DNA of 64,000 nt from Sclerodactyla briareus (lineage: Eukaryota; Echinodermata; Holothuroidea; Dendrochirotida; Sclerodactylidae), in contig JAODTK010002899.1 of NCBI GenBank assembly GCA_026419785.1, forward strand, positions 1 to 64,000, written 5' to 3'. The notes beneath the pieces are model-generated. The model was not told the origin of the DNA, did not search any database, and was given only the letters and a program-made list of their open reading frames with translations. A program made the translations under genes and the position numbers. Numbering within the stretch: position 1 is the first letter of the stretch; each line of letters opens with the position of its first letter. Positions 45,331-57,152 of the stretch are shown piece by piece.

Positions 45331-46212
45331 TCAAGTACTGTTTTGACCTCGAATTACCATGTTGGAGACACCTGTCAGAATAATAACAACAAGGCACCTC
45401 GATGCTATAAACAAAATAGCCCTTGGGATTTGCCTTGTAGCCGCACGGAAGGAGTTCCGTTAGTGACGAGTTACAACTTCTCCTTGATACTGCAAGCCTA
45501 TAGTTTGGTCATCCTGATAGAATGGTCGTTTTTAAGAATGAATGTAACAAAGTATAAGGAGAATGAATTGAGAATAGGCTAATCCATGAAGGAGATGAAC
45601 CCCCCCCCCCCCCACCCTAAAATGGTGCAATATTGTGACACTTAATATGATGATGTTAGATGGAATTAATGCTAATTGAATATTACAACTATCTGATAAA
45701 ATGCAAATATAAGAGATTCCAAAAAATGCGATCACCTTCCACCCCTCCACCCCTAAAGACAGAATGCGAGGGTTTATTGCAGATGCAGCGTAACTGCAAT
45801 TTTGTTTGTGGAGCATGGACGGGCAAGTGTGGTGTGGGGTAGCCTTCAGATTTCGATTTAGAGTACAAGTCAATTTTAGAGTATCCTCTTTTTAGGTTCT
45901 GGTATAATACGAAAATAAGCCTAGAAAAGGCGTAAGTATTAACATCAAGAGCATAGGTCTTAATTAGACTGATTTCCTACCAACATCCAATCCCCCTTGA
46001 AAAAATTAATAGGATTGAAAATCAGAAATGGAATAACTGCAATGGTAATACAGTCTATAGATTAGGAACTAGAATGAGTGTTTTGAAAAAAATACAGTGC
46101 AATTTATTTTTTGAATTCACAACTGCCATATCCCCACTGCTTCTATAGCAAGTGTAAGGCACGCTATACATTTAGGGTTCATATAGACAAATGCTCAATA
46201 TGGATATGAGCT
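45331..46212. other. No gene; C-run
   Basis: A C14 run lies at 45600-45613. A 113-codon minus frame (45532-45873) is unassigned. Confidence 0.35.
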
Positions 46213-46600
46213 TACCCTTCCCCGGAAATCTTGCAACCCACTCCCCTACCCCGAAGTATTGTGTGTTAATGCTTGTATGAATATGACACAAGTTACCCTC
46301 CCTTCGAAATGTGGATCAGGTAACAACAGACAAAAATTACCCTGCCCAACAAGCGCCTCTCCCCTCCCCAATCTGATGCTGGGATAGTCTGGATGAGTTG
46401 ACCCTGTCACCGACCCTTCCCCCGAAAATCTTTGCCACCCACTCCCCTGCCCTGCAGAAGTATTGTGTTTAAATGCTTGTATGATAGATACATTATCCTC
46501 CCTTCTGATAACGTTGGATCAAGTACCATAGAAAAAATCACCCTGACACCTCAGAACAATCCCTTCTCCACATCTGATGCTTGGATAGGCAACTGTGCAG
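46213..46600 (+). repeat. About 195 bp tandem duplication
   Basis: CCCTTCCCCGGAAATCTTGC..ACCCACTCCCCTACCC..AAGTATTGTGTG..AATGCTTGTATGA and AATCTGATGCTGGGATAG occur at about 46213-46400 and again at 46408-46590. The family extends the C-rich sequence at 45 kb. Confidence 0.65.
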
Positions 46601-47199
46601 TAGCCTTCATAATATTCCACTCTGTGCACAGTAGCCACCGACCCCTTCTTTTGTAGGAAAATGCCATCTATATATAAGTACAATTGCACACTAACTAGTT
46701 GTTTTCTCCACTCAAGCTGGCCTTGAACAGAAGTCAACTTTTGGGGCTCAAAGGCCATTGCCCAAAAACCGATTGCCATGGCCTGCAGGGCTTCCAGGCT
46801 CCGGTCAACTCTTGCAATTACTGGCTGCACCCATTGCCAATTTGGCTCCTCCACCACTGTATATCGCAACCTCTGGGCTTTGTGCACAACATCCACATCT
46901 AATGGTTATGAGGAGTGAATGATTAGCTTGAACATACACAAAACTAAATCTAAATTTGAAGCTAAACCTGGCAGATACTTCTCATGTAATCAGCTGATTT
47001 GTCCTCGATATTATCCAGTCTGATCTCAGTACATCCACAAAAAGATCTACTGGTTAAGTAGCCATCAGTTTTAGACAAACAATTCATCACCCATAGTTTC
47101 AATTTCTCTTTTCTCTGCCCAGTGGGTTTTTCTGATACTACTTTCTGATAACACAGCTTTTTCAACAACATTCAGGAAGCCATTCACGCCACATCCGCG
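46601..47199. other. No assigned gene
   Basis: A 125-codon minus frame (46519-46896) partly overlaps the tandem duplication and has no recognised domain. Confidence 0.35.
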
Positions 47200-48634
47200 C
47201 AGGCAGGAATTTAATTGTATTGGGGGGGGGGGGTCGCACTCATGTGACTGTTTACTATTTGAGCGTAGCGCCAGCATTGGTTGGCGCGTACGTACCAGAA
47301 ATTTTTGGGGTTTCCAGGCCTCTAGATGGCCGGAAACGGCATTTGGGGGAGTTGGTCTGTGCTACAATATCTAGGACATAGACTATACAGGTCTTCATGT
47401 GTGAAATTGCATGAATATCAAGAACAAATCGAGAAAAAATTCAAATTTGAAATATAAGTTTTCTAATACAAGTTGAATGAAAAATGTCACTCTCCATAGG
47501 TATCAGTTGATCCAGCCTATTTACATTTAAAACCCCTTTTTCTAAGTATTGCTACGTGGTTGACAGTTGAGAGTCGCTGTCGTTTTCCTTGAATGATAGC
47601 TATTCCCCATGTACATACTCTTTAACATATGTTAAACAACCATTTGAACTTGCAAAATTTGAATTTGAACCGCCAAAGTAATCCTTACCCACTGTCGTGG
47701 ATGAGGGGTGATCCCACCGAATTTTCATTCTTAAAATTTGGTATGCCTCTTTTGCTGAAGTATAGCCACCTACTTACTGTAATCAAACTACATAACCATT
47801 TTCAAATGGATTCCTTTTCATATAGTATTATTTAATGTTTTTACATATTCTTAAGTCATCTGAAGAATGAAGCACATGCTGAGTAGGGACATGTTTTGTC
47901 TTGAATATTTTTCGAACTAGTTTTCCGCCTCGTTAATCACGTGACAAGACATATTACCAGCGCAATAAATACAAGGACATAATACGCACCACTGTGTTGT
48001 TTACTGCGTAGCCCTATACATACACCGAAGTGTACAATTTGTTGTGTAAATTCATTTTAATGGCCATCTAACATAGTGGCCTCCATATGATCAATGCTCA
48101 CCCGCCAGTAGATTTTTGCATTTTTTAAATTTTACTTCGCTGCTAGTCCCTAATTGTCAGATGTGTTTTTCATTTGTGTACACTAATTTGGCTGAAATAT
48201 GATCATAAGACATATCGTCCCAACGGGACTTAGCAATACTGTCAGACATGTTTATCTATCTCTCCATGAGTGTTCCTCGTGTTTTTCCTAAGTAGTGATA
48301 GGTCAAAAAACAAACGATGCGACACGCAGTACAGCCTCTGCTCCACGAGTATCACATTACGCCCATTACGGGACCGCAAAGATGGCAACTGGAAGATGAC
48401 TTATATGCTATTATTAAGCCTCAGAGTGTTATATTCACGGGAGTATTCATAGAAAAATGTTGAAATATTAAGTTAAACAATCAGGCAATAGCTATTATAT
48501 ACATACATTGAATGTTTTTTAACACTCTGCTCTGCAAACTTGGGAGAGGGGCTAAACAAGCGTTCCCCCTCATTTTTTCAATGGGGGGCTGAGCCCCCAA
48601 GAGCCCCCCCCCCCCCCCGGTTCCGACGCCACTA
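47200..48634 (+). mobile_element. Non-autonomous DNA element, G-run/C-run ends (copy A)
   Basis: It starts about CAGGCAGGAATTTAATTGTATT with a G12 run (47222-47233), then TGTGACTGTTTACTAT and GAGCGTAGCGCCAGCATTGG. It ends at a C-run (48604-48618) and GGTTCCGACGCCACTAG. The same sequence, in the same order, forms copy B at 57153-59871. No transposase is present. The terminal motif (CAGTGGCG-type) and G-rich subterminal runs resemble hAT-like elements of invertebrates, an assignment from resemblance only. Confidence 0.7.
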
Positions 48635-48999
48635 GAGCCTCATCTAGGAAATCCTGGTTCTTGATCGTGGATAAATCACCTACTGCCTTCTCATAGTGTC
48701 AAATGATTCAAGCAGGGGTGTACCCTGTCCCAGGACCACCATGTTCGTTTTCCATCCACAGCAATCAGTGAAATCCCCAGGATCCGACCACTTTCTCATA
48801 CCTGGAGAAGCAAAAATTCATGCTCCGACTGCTCAAACTTATTGTGAAACCTTTCCCAGACAGATACTTACATTTCCACTGCACATGCGCAAGTTAGCAG
48901 AACCAGGACGCACCACAATGAAATACGGGCATGTTTTTCGTATGGTTTTTCAGCTATAGCTGATTGATCACATTAAGAACAACAAAAATTTAGGTGTAG
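48635..48999. other. No gene seen
   Basis: An 87-codon plus frame (48696-48959) has no domain. Unique-looking sequence. Confidence 0.35.
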
Positions 49000-49425
49000 T
49001 GATCTAATAATCAGAATTTAGTAGGGCCACCGATCACCATAATTAGTGTTACTTTGCCTATTTCCAAGATTTTACTGTTTACGCTCTTAGCAAGATTACG
49101 CCATGACCCATCCGAGCTATAATGAGTATCGGTTTGGACTTTGGCATAATAATCAAGATGCAGGTTTCATGAACTGATTAGATTTCAGCATAAAATATTC
49201 TATTAGGTGGACCAGTTTTAACAAAATTTTTTTTATTTTTTTTTTTTTTTTTTACGAGTGTGCATTTCCAATGGGTGGGAATTCTCTCTCAGAGTTGAGA
49301 GTTTTTAAAAACTACACCTTCAACTCGACGTGTATAGTTCGCTTTTCAATTGCCTTTCATTCTAATGGTAAAACCACTGATTGCACAAGCGGGCGAGACA
49401 CTTGGGACAGATCACCACGCCTTGT
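49000..49425 (+). repeat. Composite repeat, 3' part
   Basis: Contains GTTTACGCTCTTAGCAAGATTACGCC, GATTAGATTTCAGCATAAAATAT and a T18 run (49236-49253), and ends CACAAGCGGGCGAGACACTTGGG (49386-49408), the same terminus as at 8.2 and 28.8 kb. The hairpin/GT start is missing. Confidence 0.5.
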
Positions 49426-49909
49426 TCTCTCTCAATTGGTTATCTTCGATGGATGTTGACCGAACTAAATAGCAATGTTTATTGACTATTCTAAGACGCT
49501 GGCCATATGGAGATCCAGGTCAAAGGTTGTTACAGGGGCACAAAGGCACTTTGAAACTGCCTTCTTGACTTCATGATCTCAAACATATGACACATAATTT
49601 TGAATTTGTCTGGTTCATTTGTGCAGTTTGAGTCTACAAGCATCCTTGGTGCCTTGTTTGAAAATAAAACTACTTGGATAAGTTTTTACATTATTCGGAA
49701 ACAAGGATATTCCTCCTTTCAGTCCTGGAATTATACATACAGGTACAATTTCGACACGGTTGAACAATTTCAAATAGCTGGATGTCTGTGTAGCTTTTGA
49801 CTTATTACATACTACTTTTATTATTATACGATGAATTGCTTATTCATGAATATCATAATAGTAGATATATCATCTATTGCGTTAAAGTTTTTGGGAAGCA
49901 GGAAGAGAT
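49426..49909. other. No gene seen
   Basis: AT-rich sequence. The 66-codon frame 49600-49800 is unassigned; it could be the very decayed upstream part of the Penelope-like element. Confidence 0.3.
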
Positions 49910-50690
49910 TATGTGGAAATTGGGGAAATCGGGCCGCCTCGCACAGTACTTCTTGTCCAATGGGTACCCTATGGCAATAATTAGAACGGCCATCCAGAAA
50001 GCCAGTAATGTGCAGCGCAACGATTTACTATCATCCAAGGAGAGGGCTGTCACGAACGCATACCCCTGGTTGTTGAGTTCAGCCCTGTTTTAAACCACCC
50101 CTTTACGATCCATAAAGCGAGACTTTTCTATGCAATTCAGATGGATCAGTTTCTGTTAGGCTGTTTGAGGTCCCGCCCCTAACAGCTTCCAGGCAGCCCC
50201 CAAACTTAAAGAGATTGCTTACGCCATCAAACTACCCAAGCCCACAGAGTTAGATGGCGGCAACCGGCCCTGTAACACACCACGCTGCAAAATATGCAGT
50301 CACATTACTACAGGCAATTGTGTTACCATCCCTGGCATTAAGGACCCATTTGAACCCCGCCCTCACTTGTGATGCCTCTAATGTCATATATTTGTTCCAC
50401 TGCACTTCGTGTCGCGACGGACTGTATGTAGGTGAAACTGGAACAACTTTCCGGTCACGGTCTAATAACCATAAGAAATCAATACGTGAACCACTCGACT
50501 GGCTTCCCCGTGGCCGAACACTTCAATCGGCCGAACCACTCGATACAGAACCTGCACTTTAACCGCCTCGAATTTTCTCTGAAGAGAATAGGAAACGCAC
50601 CGAACTGAGCCTAATCCTCAAATATAGGTTATACGTCGTTGGCCTCAATAGAGATCTTGGGCCCTTGAACCACTACACCTTTATCGCTAC
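49910..50690 (+). mobile_element. Penelope-like retroelement, RT tail and GIY-YIG nuclease
   Basis: A first plus frame reads FLSNGYPMAIIRTAIQKASN then RNDLLSSKER, the post-RT segment of Penelope-like elements (F...GYP...I..A...A....R..LL). After frame changes come LKEIAYAIKLPKP, GGNRPCNTPRCKICSHI (a Cys-rich linker) and CDASNVIYLFHCTSCRDGLY then VGETGTTFRSRSNNHKKSI. This is the GIY-YIG endonuclease core with its Y..C..C..LYVGETG and the R...H spacing. The end reads VVGLNRDLGPLN. Such elements use the nuclease for target cleavage. The RT palm is not seen, so this is a 5'-truncated, frameshifted copy. Confidence 0.8.
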
Positions 50691-51328
50691 GTCTTAGCTG
50701 GTAATTGTGGCCTAGTCCACGAGTACGTACTATGCATGTATTTGGTCTTGTTTGTTAAGGTTTTATCTATTGCTGTCACCTCGCTGAATGAATGTCCAGG
50801 GGGACCGAAAATTCCGAGTAAATATTTCTCGTATTCCATATGTCAACATGCGTTTTCATTGCGTTATCAGCCTATCCTTTATATATATCTTATTTACCGC
50901 CTGGTCGGTGGTCTCGATGCCAACAGCATGGAAATATTCGGCCAACGATGCTTCCGTCACACCCTGAAGAATGGAAATAATTGAATAAGGAAAATAATTA
51001 ATACCAAATGAATTCTGCGGAAAACACGCTCACCTATACACGATGTCAACTCAGAAAATTACCAGGGATTATTATAATACTTAGTCGGTGTTTTTATGGT
51101 ATAGTGGTACCTAGGAGTGTTCAGGATTCAAAGAGACACTGCAGATCGGATATCATATCCAGCTGTGCCGTCATGGCCCTAAGGCCGCATGGCCTTGGGC
51201 CAGCTGTATATCTCATCTGGATGATATCTCATGTACGCTATTGTCCTATCGTGTTGAATACCTCAGGTTCGCGTTTTTCACATGCGTACGGTACTCGTAG
51301 TCGTATACGGAACTATCTAAATCCTAGC
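50691..51328. other. No gene; one long hairpin
   Basis: 51149-51228 is an imperfect palindrome with 38 bp arms (outer GATATCAT / ATGATATC, inner CTAAGGCC / GGCCTTGGGCC). No coding exon was recognised. Confidence 0.45.
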
Positions 51329-51717
51329 TTAAGGCTGGGATTCCATAGATGCAGATGTCGCATGGGCGAGACACCATAAATGGCGGATTCATGCGAGCGA
51401 GAAAGGTGCTTGAACGAGATGAAATTGGTTTGCAGTAATATAGACAAATTCCGTAGCAGCGAAAAAAATAAATCAAATCAAATTGAACGAACGATGAGAA
51501 GGCAAACGTATCGCGTGTACCAATGCGGCAATGATGCCGCAAGACAGCAAACTGATTCCATGGAATACCATCCTCATGTATTGCTGCTATGAGACTCGTC
51601 TTTATCTCTGCAAACCAACAGCAGCGCGTTCAGGCACGTCTAATGTTTGTACTCGCATGAATTCGCTATTGCCGTCTTGCCGTATACGGCACCACATCCA
51701 TGGAATCCTAGCCTTAG
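51329..51717. mobile_element. Fold-back element, about 390 bp
   Basis: The left arm TTAAGGCTGGGATTCCATAG..GATTCATGCGAG..TTGGTTTGCAG..ATAGAC is matched in inverse by the right arm, which reverse-complemented reads GCTAAGGCTAGGATTCCATGG..AATTCATGCGAG..TTGGTTTGCAGAGATAAAGAC. Arms of about 130 bp leave a short spacer. No transposase. Structure of a fold-back/MITE element. Confidence 0.65.
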
Positions 51718-51799
51718 CGTTCTTTACTCGACCTGACCCCAACATAATAGGATATTGTACTCTTGTACAAGGAGAACACAGATACCGTGTACGAGCTTC

Positions 51800-51950
51800 A
51801 TCCATCCAGTTGGAGTTGAGTTATCGTGTTTACAAACCCAGGCGTAACAAGCACACCTACCACACACACCACACATACACACACACACAAACAACACCAT
51901 ACAATAACCAACACACACAGTGTCTACTCTCATGACTACATGATTCCTCA
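51800..51950 (-). repeat. Composite-repeat head, reversed
   Basis: On the minus strand a GT tract (51920-51850) is followed by TTACGCCTGGGTTTGTAAACACGATAACTC and GGATGGATGAAGCTCGTAC, the start of a 312 bp-type unit. The hairpin is poorly kept. Confidence 0.55.
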
Positions 51951-53156
51951 ATTCGGTCGTGTAGTATGAAATAATGACTGGACGATTTCAGCATTCTCAT
52001 TCTCGATCAGCCGAATCATATTGGTCTGAGATTACAGCGATACGTCTCGAAATGGCAATCAACTCGATGATGAATAGGTGTACTCGTAGCCTGTGTGTAA
52101 CCGGGCCTAAAGAGACAGAGAGGGGGGGGGGGAGTCCCGAATAACGGTATAGCGGTGAACCAGGATACGAAGACTCACAAACGCCCACAACGCCAAAACG
52201 CCGACGTATATATCCCCGCAGAAATGGCCTTTGACCTCGTTTAAGAAGCACTCTGTATTTTCGCAAATAATGACAAATTTGACCTCCGGTGACCTTGAAA
52301 TCACTGTCATGTTTTTCGGGACTGTTTGTTGTCCCCACCCTGTTTTTTTCGTTCAAAACCTGCAAAATAGAGGGCAGCAATCATGCAGTGATGCCCACTT
52401 TCGAACTCATCCGAGATTTTGCTAGGACGGACTGTGTAACAAGTTCAGATGATCGGATGAAGACGTTCAAGGTTATTGCGCTACCGCCACGGTTTCCGGC
52501 GGCGACGGAGACGGCGGCTACAACCCCAAACCCATAATATCCCTGAATACTTACAGTTTTGCGGGGATATAATAAAATAGGTTCTGTACTATCCTCGCGT
52601 GTGCCTTGCGGGCATTTAATGGCGAGATTCTTCAAGTGCGGATGTGGAGTGCGTCACGACTCCATGAATGTCAAATTCACGCTAGCAATTAGGCGTGACA
52701 GTGTTCTTATATGGTGAATTTGATTTGCAAGATGGGGAAAGTTTCATTGGGGCAGAATTTATCCCAAATAGAATGTTATACCGTTTATTTGACTTTATTC
52801 GCTCCTACATCAATGTACTAATTCTCTTACCGGGGGGGCACCCCGGATCCGCACTTTGAGGAATCGTACCTTAACTCGGGACGGCCTCACTCACACAGGT
52901 CCAGGTCAGTCCTGGTACGTACATTCCCGACAGGCTCCCTCACCACAATACACACACTGGCATTCCAAACTCGGGAACGAGGTTTAACCATAGTCCTATT
53001 TGCATTACACTGCTTGGCTGACAATGGCGATTGTCACCGCCACGCTACCCGGGGTAATTGGGTAAAGCTGCTAAAAACAGCAGCAACTGTTAGGATAACT
53101 CAAGCGCGCACTGCGTAGGCTGTGTACTTTAATTGTCGACTATAGCCTTGACACTG
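51951..53156. other. No gene; part is dispersed repeat
   Basis: A G10-11 run is at 52120-52131. 52220-52400 belongs to the dispersed repeat with CAAATTTGACCTCCGGTGACCTTGAAATCACTG. Frames over 52381-52635 have no recognised domain. Confidence 0.35.
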
Positions 53157-53250
53157 TGTCAAGTGGGCGTCGCCAAGGGGGGCCTGGGGGGCACGTGCCC
53201 CCACGAAAATCTTGTGCCCCCCGTGTTCCCCCCCAAATGAGATTTGGGGG
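53157..53250. mobile_element. End of a hAT-like element
   Basis: CAAGTGGGCGTCGCCAAGGGGGGCC followed by GGGGGGCACGTGCCCCC has the wording of the element ends at 56287 and 58841 (CAGTGGCGTCGCCAAGG, G-runs, GGGGGCAC). The matching other end was not found. Confidence 0.45.
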
Positions 53251-53991
53251 TTTGTAGAAAAAAAAAAATATGGCAACTGCTGACTGAGTGCTGACATCAT
53301 GTCATTGATTTTTGTTTTTATTAGAAAAAATGAAATATCGAAGTCGATCAGCCCAGATCTAACTGACCTTATCGATTTGATTCGACGAATGGTTTCGGAT
53401 CACTGGACACCATAGTGGCTAACGCAAAATCCTCTCGTTGATATACAATATACACAACCCGTGTTGAGTTACCACGACATCTTCGTCATTCTTTAGAGAA
53501 TAGTGCCCACATCACTTGGAATACCAACACAGTGTCCGAGTCATTGACTTCTATATTAATATATAGGTCAGTGGTCCGAGTACGAGTGCTCTGCTCTTGA
53601 CTTCGCGTATTTTTTTAATACTTTTTTGAGGTTTCACCATATCTAAGCACTGGTTGACTCATGATTACACTGATACAGTATCTATAACTGGTTGGACTGA
53701 AAAATAGTCACTGTCTGCAACGATATTGTGACAACCAATATTGCAGGATTCAATTTCCAATCAGTAATTGCAATTATATTAAGATGTTGAATGAAAAATG
53801 TGAGGCAGCTCAAAATTGGAATAGAATTGATCTGTTTTAAAATTTATTCATCTTTGGGTGGCCTAATTTGTTTATTTCCTAATATGAATTGTAGATCAGT
53901 TCAAATGTACAATACCAAATTGTCAGATTATATAGTAGGCCTATTCAGTCACTAATTTACGGAAAATTCATTAAGGCTCACATTAGAATGT
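53251..53991. other. No gene seen
   Basis: AT-rich. A11 run at 53258-53269. Short frames only. Confidence 0.35.
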
Positions 53992-54510
53992 CCAGCCCCT
54001 TGAACGGGGACAAGTGAACTGGCCGATCGGCCGGTTCACGGACATGAAAATCAAGCCGCTTCTCCCCAAGGGAGCATCTCCTTTGACCAGTTGGTATTTG
54101 ACATTGAAGTGGTTTCAATTGTACTGGGAACGGATTGGAACGTGAAACTCGAAACCAGCGACTGTGGGGAGGCTATACTTGACAAAATGAAAGTCTGGAA
54201 GGAAATGTATGGGATACAGATATTTTTTTCTCAGAAAATTCCACAGAAACGTAAATACGGAGCATCGGCCGCCAACGAAAATCTTTCACGATCCACTTTT
54301 CAAACTTTGAACAGATTTTGATCATTGAAACTTTGTTTCATTCTACTATTTGCCAGCGATCCAAATTCGACAATTAAAATGAGAGAACGCGAATAATTAA
54401 ATCATTCCTTTTCGATAAAATAACTTCCCAGTCGGCAGTAGAAACCACAAGAATGTGGCCCTGATCGTTAAGAAGGTCTAAGCTATGTCACTCGGTTCAA
54501 GGGGCGAGTT
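53992..54510. mobile_element. MITE candidate with GCCCCTTGAAC ends
   Basis: CCAGCCCCTTGAACGGGG at 53992-54009 is mirrored by CTCGGTTCAAGGGGCGAG at 54491-54508 (11 bp identical core). A near-perfect 26 bp palindrome (GTGAACTGGCC / GGCCGGTTCAC) lies at 54014-54039, just inside the left end. A 76-codon plus frame inside (54091-54321) has no known domain. Confidence 0.45.
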
Positions 54511-54756
54511 CTGTAGAATCACTTAATCCCTCAGTGGTTCATTTTATGCTTGCCACTTGACTCACAACTCTTGTTCCTTATAACTCAATGATCAACTTCA
54601 CATAGCTATTGGCCTACTTTACTGTATATAATTGGGGAAATCATACTTACTCTCGTTTATGCTTTCTCCACTTTTTTGTATCAGTGCATCTCATCCGGAA
54701 CAGTATGGTATTGTCCATAATCGTGTACTATCACTGATTACAGTCTTGTACATTCT

Positions 54757-54759
54757 TAG

Positions 54760-54790
<31 letters not shown>

Positions 54791-54873
54791 TATATATATT
54801 ATATATATATATATATCTTATATATATATATATAATATATATAATATATATATAGATATATATATATATATAT
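54757..54873. repeat. (TA)n microsatellite, about 115 bp
   Basis: Almost pure TA dinucleotides with a few TTA, CTT and GA interruptions. Able to extrude as cruciforms, and a likely spot for assembly length error. Confidence 0.95.
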
Positions 54874-56039
54874 AATTACTTGTATCACCCTTCTACATAT
54901 TAATTTTAATTGAATTCCTTCTTGTTTCAATCAGATTTTTATAGCACTGGTAAGGTTCACTTGGGGATGGTGAGACAGGGTTGTCGGGTCGGCCTGGTCC
55001 GGTACTAATCTTGTTGTAGGCACTAGCCATGGTAGATCACACCTGTGAAATAGTGTTAGGAGAAGTTATTATTGTTGGGATGTTTGCCTTGTACAAGTAA
55101 GATGTACATACTGTGTGGTATGTGACCGTAGGGACAGTGTTCTTAATTACCAGTTTATAAATAAGAATGGCGGTTAATTAACTGGATAATTAAATGTGAA
55201 CTATCCACTAATTGCTATAAAATCTGAATTGGCAATTAATCAGTACTCATTCATGTTGACTAAACAAGCGCAGACTATATATTTTGTACATAACTGATGG
55301 GTTGTACTTGCCACTCCTGTTAATATCTAGACAATTTAACCGTTGGAAACCAATTTTAGTAACTTGGGAAACTCATTGTTCGTTGAATGTTGGTGGTATG
55401 TGACTGTAGGGAGTATATGTGGGTAAATGGATGGTAGGTTGCTAGGGCAATACTGCTCCTAATTTTCATGGTCATTACTGTCATAAGCTTATGAGAAGCA
55501 TACATTAATTAGTTAGAATATTATTCAAAATAAATAGTAAAAAATATGTTAGTTCATTTTCTTTTCTTTTACTAATTAATTAATTATATAGCACATTCTA
55601 TATTGTTTTACTGTTATATTGCCAGGCATTTTACAGATTTGTCCTCATCCTGCGACCATGAGGCTGAATGGTGTTTAAATAATATCAATAGAGATGAATG
55701 AATGTTCCTTATCGTGAATGCACTAAATGGGGTGCGGATTGCAGAGATGCCAGTAACACATCCACAATCCAAAGCAGTGACATAGCCAGTTTTGCGATGG
55801 ATGATAAATATGTGATGTTTGGAATTTATTAACCAATAGACATTATCATGCATCATTATTAATGATCTAATTGGCTGTGTATATGTCATTTGAAAACCTC
55901 CATCCTTAACACCTCCGTTCATTTCTGGAAGCAACTTGAGACCAGCGAGTCGCTCTGGGGGAATGGACAAGGCGACACAAAACACATGTGTAGCAGACAC
56001 TGTCGCCAATGGATCTAAACTTTTTCCATTTTTCAATAA
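54874..56039. other. Likely intron of the SDR gene
   Basis: A 140-codon minus frame (55614-56036) is open and includes SIPPERLAGLKLLPEMNGGV, but I cannot match it to SDR C-terminal sequence. CAGTGACATAGCCAG at 55778-55792 may be the other end of the element at 56040-56287. Confidence 0.3.
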
Positions 56040-56287
56040 TAATAAAAATGCTTGTCACAAATCTGTGATTTTAGGGCTCTGTGAAACTGCATAAAAACAC
56101 TAAATTGGGGCGTTCTCAGGCCATCTGGGGGGTTTCCTGAATCCAAAAATTTTCTTGTACGCTTCGCGCCGACCCAAGGCGGCGCTCCGCTTAGATGGTG
56201 AACAAATATGGTGTGCCCCCTCAACAAAATCAAGTGCTCCCCCAGTGCCCCCCCCCACAATTCAAAAACCCTGGCGACGCCACTGAC
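56040..56287 (-). mobile_element. hAT-like element end, same family as 57746-58841
   Basis: Read on the minus strand from 56287: CAGTGGCGTCGCCAGGGTTT, a G9 run, GGGGGCACACCATATTTG, ACCATCTAAGCGGAGCGCCG, GGCGCGAAGCGTACAAGAAAA, CCCCAGATGGCC, and a TGATTTTAGGGCTCTG segment. The same succession occurs on the plus strand from 57748. It stops 38 bases short of the SDR exon. Confidence 0.65.
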
Positions 56288-56325
56288 TGTGGTACTTTGT
56301 TGCTAGGAGAGAAAAGGAAACTCAC

Positions 56326-56459
56326 CCCTTTCAAGAATTCAGTGGGTATAGCGCCTGGGGCGACGCAGTTGATTCTTATGTTCTTGTAATCAAGGGCACT
56401 GAAATTTGCTGCGTCATGGCTGCCAAGGCTGCTTTGCTCAGAGTGTACACCAATACGTG
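56326..56459 (-). CDS. Short-chain dehydrogenase/reductase (SDR) exon
   Basis: SDR enzymes move hydride between NAD(P)(H) and alcohols or carbonyls. On the minus strand acceptor TGTCATTCTAG opens an exon with VYTLSKAALAAMTQ, holding the catalytic YxxxK pair. After one frame change it reads DYKNIRINCVAPGAIPTEFL, the IRVN.V.PG block that follows the active site by about 20 residues in classical SDRs. It ends KG before donor GTGAGT. Length 134 bp. One base is missing or extra around 56400-56412. The sequence resembles DHRS4-like and related SDRs; the subfamily is not settled. Other exons were not found. Confidence 0.75.
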
Positions 56460-56559
56460 CTAGAATGACAGTAGGGAACAAATGGGGGAAAAGTAGTGTG
56501 AATAGTAAATACGTGTTATACGGGTTGGCTTGCGCCATTCACTGCGACTCCGGTACATA

Positions 56560-57152
56560 TGCACATCGTAGCATTTTCAACGAGAGCATCCACTGAGCAT
56601 TATTTCGCCCCCCGACTAAACAAACCAAAACCACACGGTATCGAGAATGTTTATATTAAGCATGAGGGATTATTGGGAAAAGATATGAGGAAACAATTTT
56701 CCATATCAGTAGAACGTACCTCTACCACTATGTATCTAGGAGTCTGTATTGACAGCAAGCTGATTCTCAACTTATCTCCTCAAAGTCGTATTAGCCAATT
56801 AGTGGTGTATCAGATTGTCACCCCATTCATGTATATTGCTCCTCACTTCCCTCTCCAGATAAGGAAAGGAAATTTGAGGCTTCAATACTGCCAAATATCA
56901 TATATGCTGTTCCTGTCTGGTATCACTTCATCCAATTGACAGCTAGAATGAAGGTGATGAGTTACCTAAGATACTGTGGGAGATAATTCGGCCTAATTCG
57001 GCCTTGATTATAACCTACTTAAGGATAAAGTTAACATGGCTGCTAAGAAGGATTTTGGGAGGTCATTGAATAACGTCCATAGAATGAAGACCCAACTCCA
57101 TTGTGAACTGAAATCTCTGTGCAAGACACAATTTGAGGAATGCTGCAATAAA
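56560..57152 (+). mobile_element. LINE reverse transcriptase, 3' part, before insertion
   Basis: The plus strand reads TTMYLGVCIDSKLILN, then SRISQLVVYQIVTPFMYIAP, FPLQIRK and, after a shift, SILPNIIYAVPVWYHFIQLT. This is the post-catalytic thumb region of a non-LTR RT (YLGV.ID..L....H...., LP...R..LY.S.I.P...Y...VW). It continues KKDFGRSLNNVHRMKTQLH and KTQFEECCNK up to TGCAATAAA, where the DNA element inserted. Confidence 0.7.
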
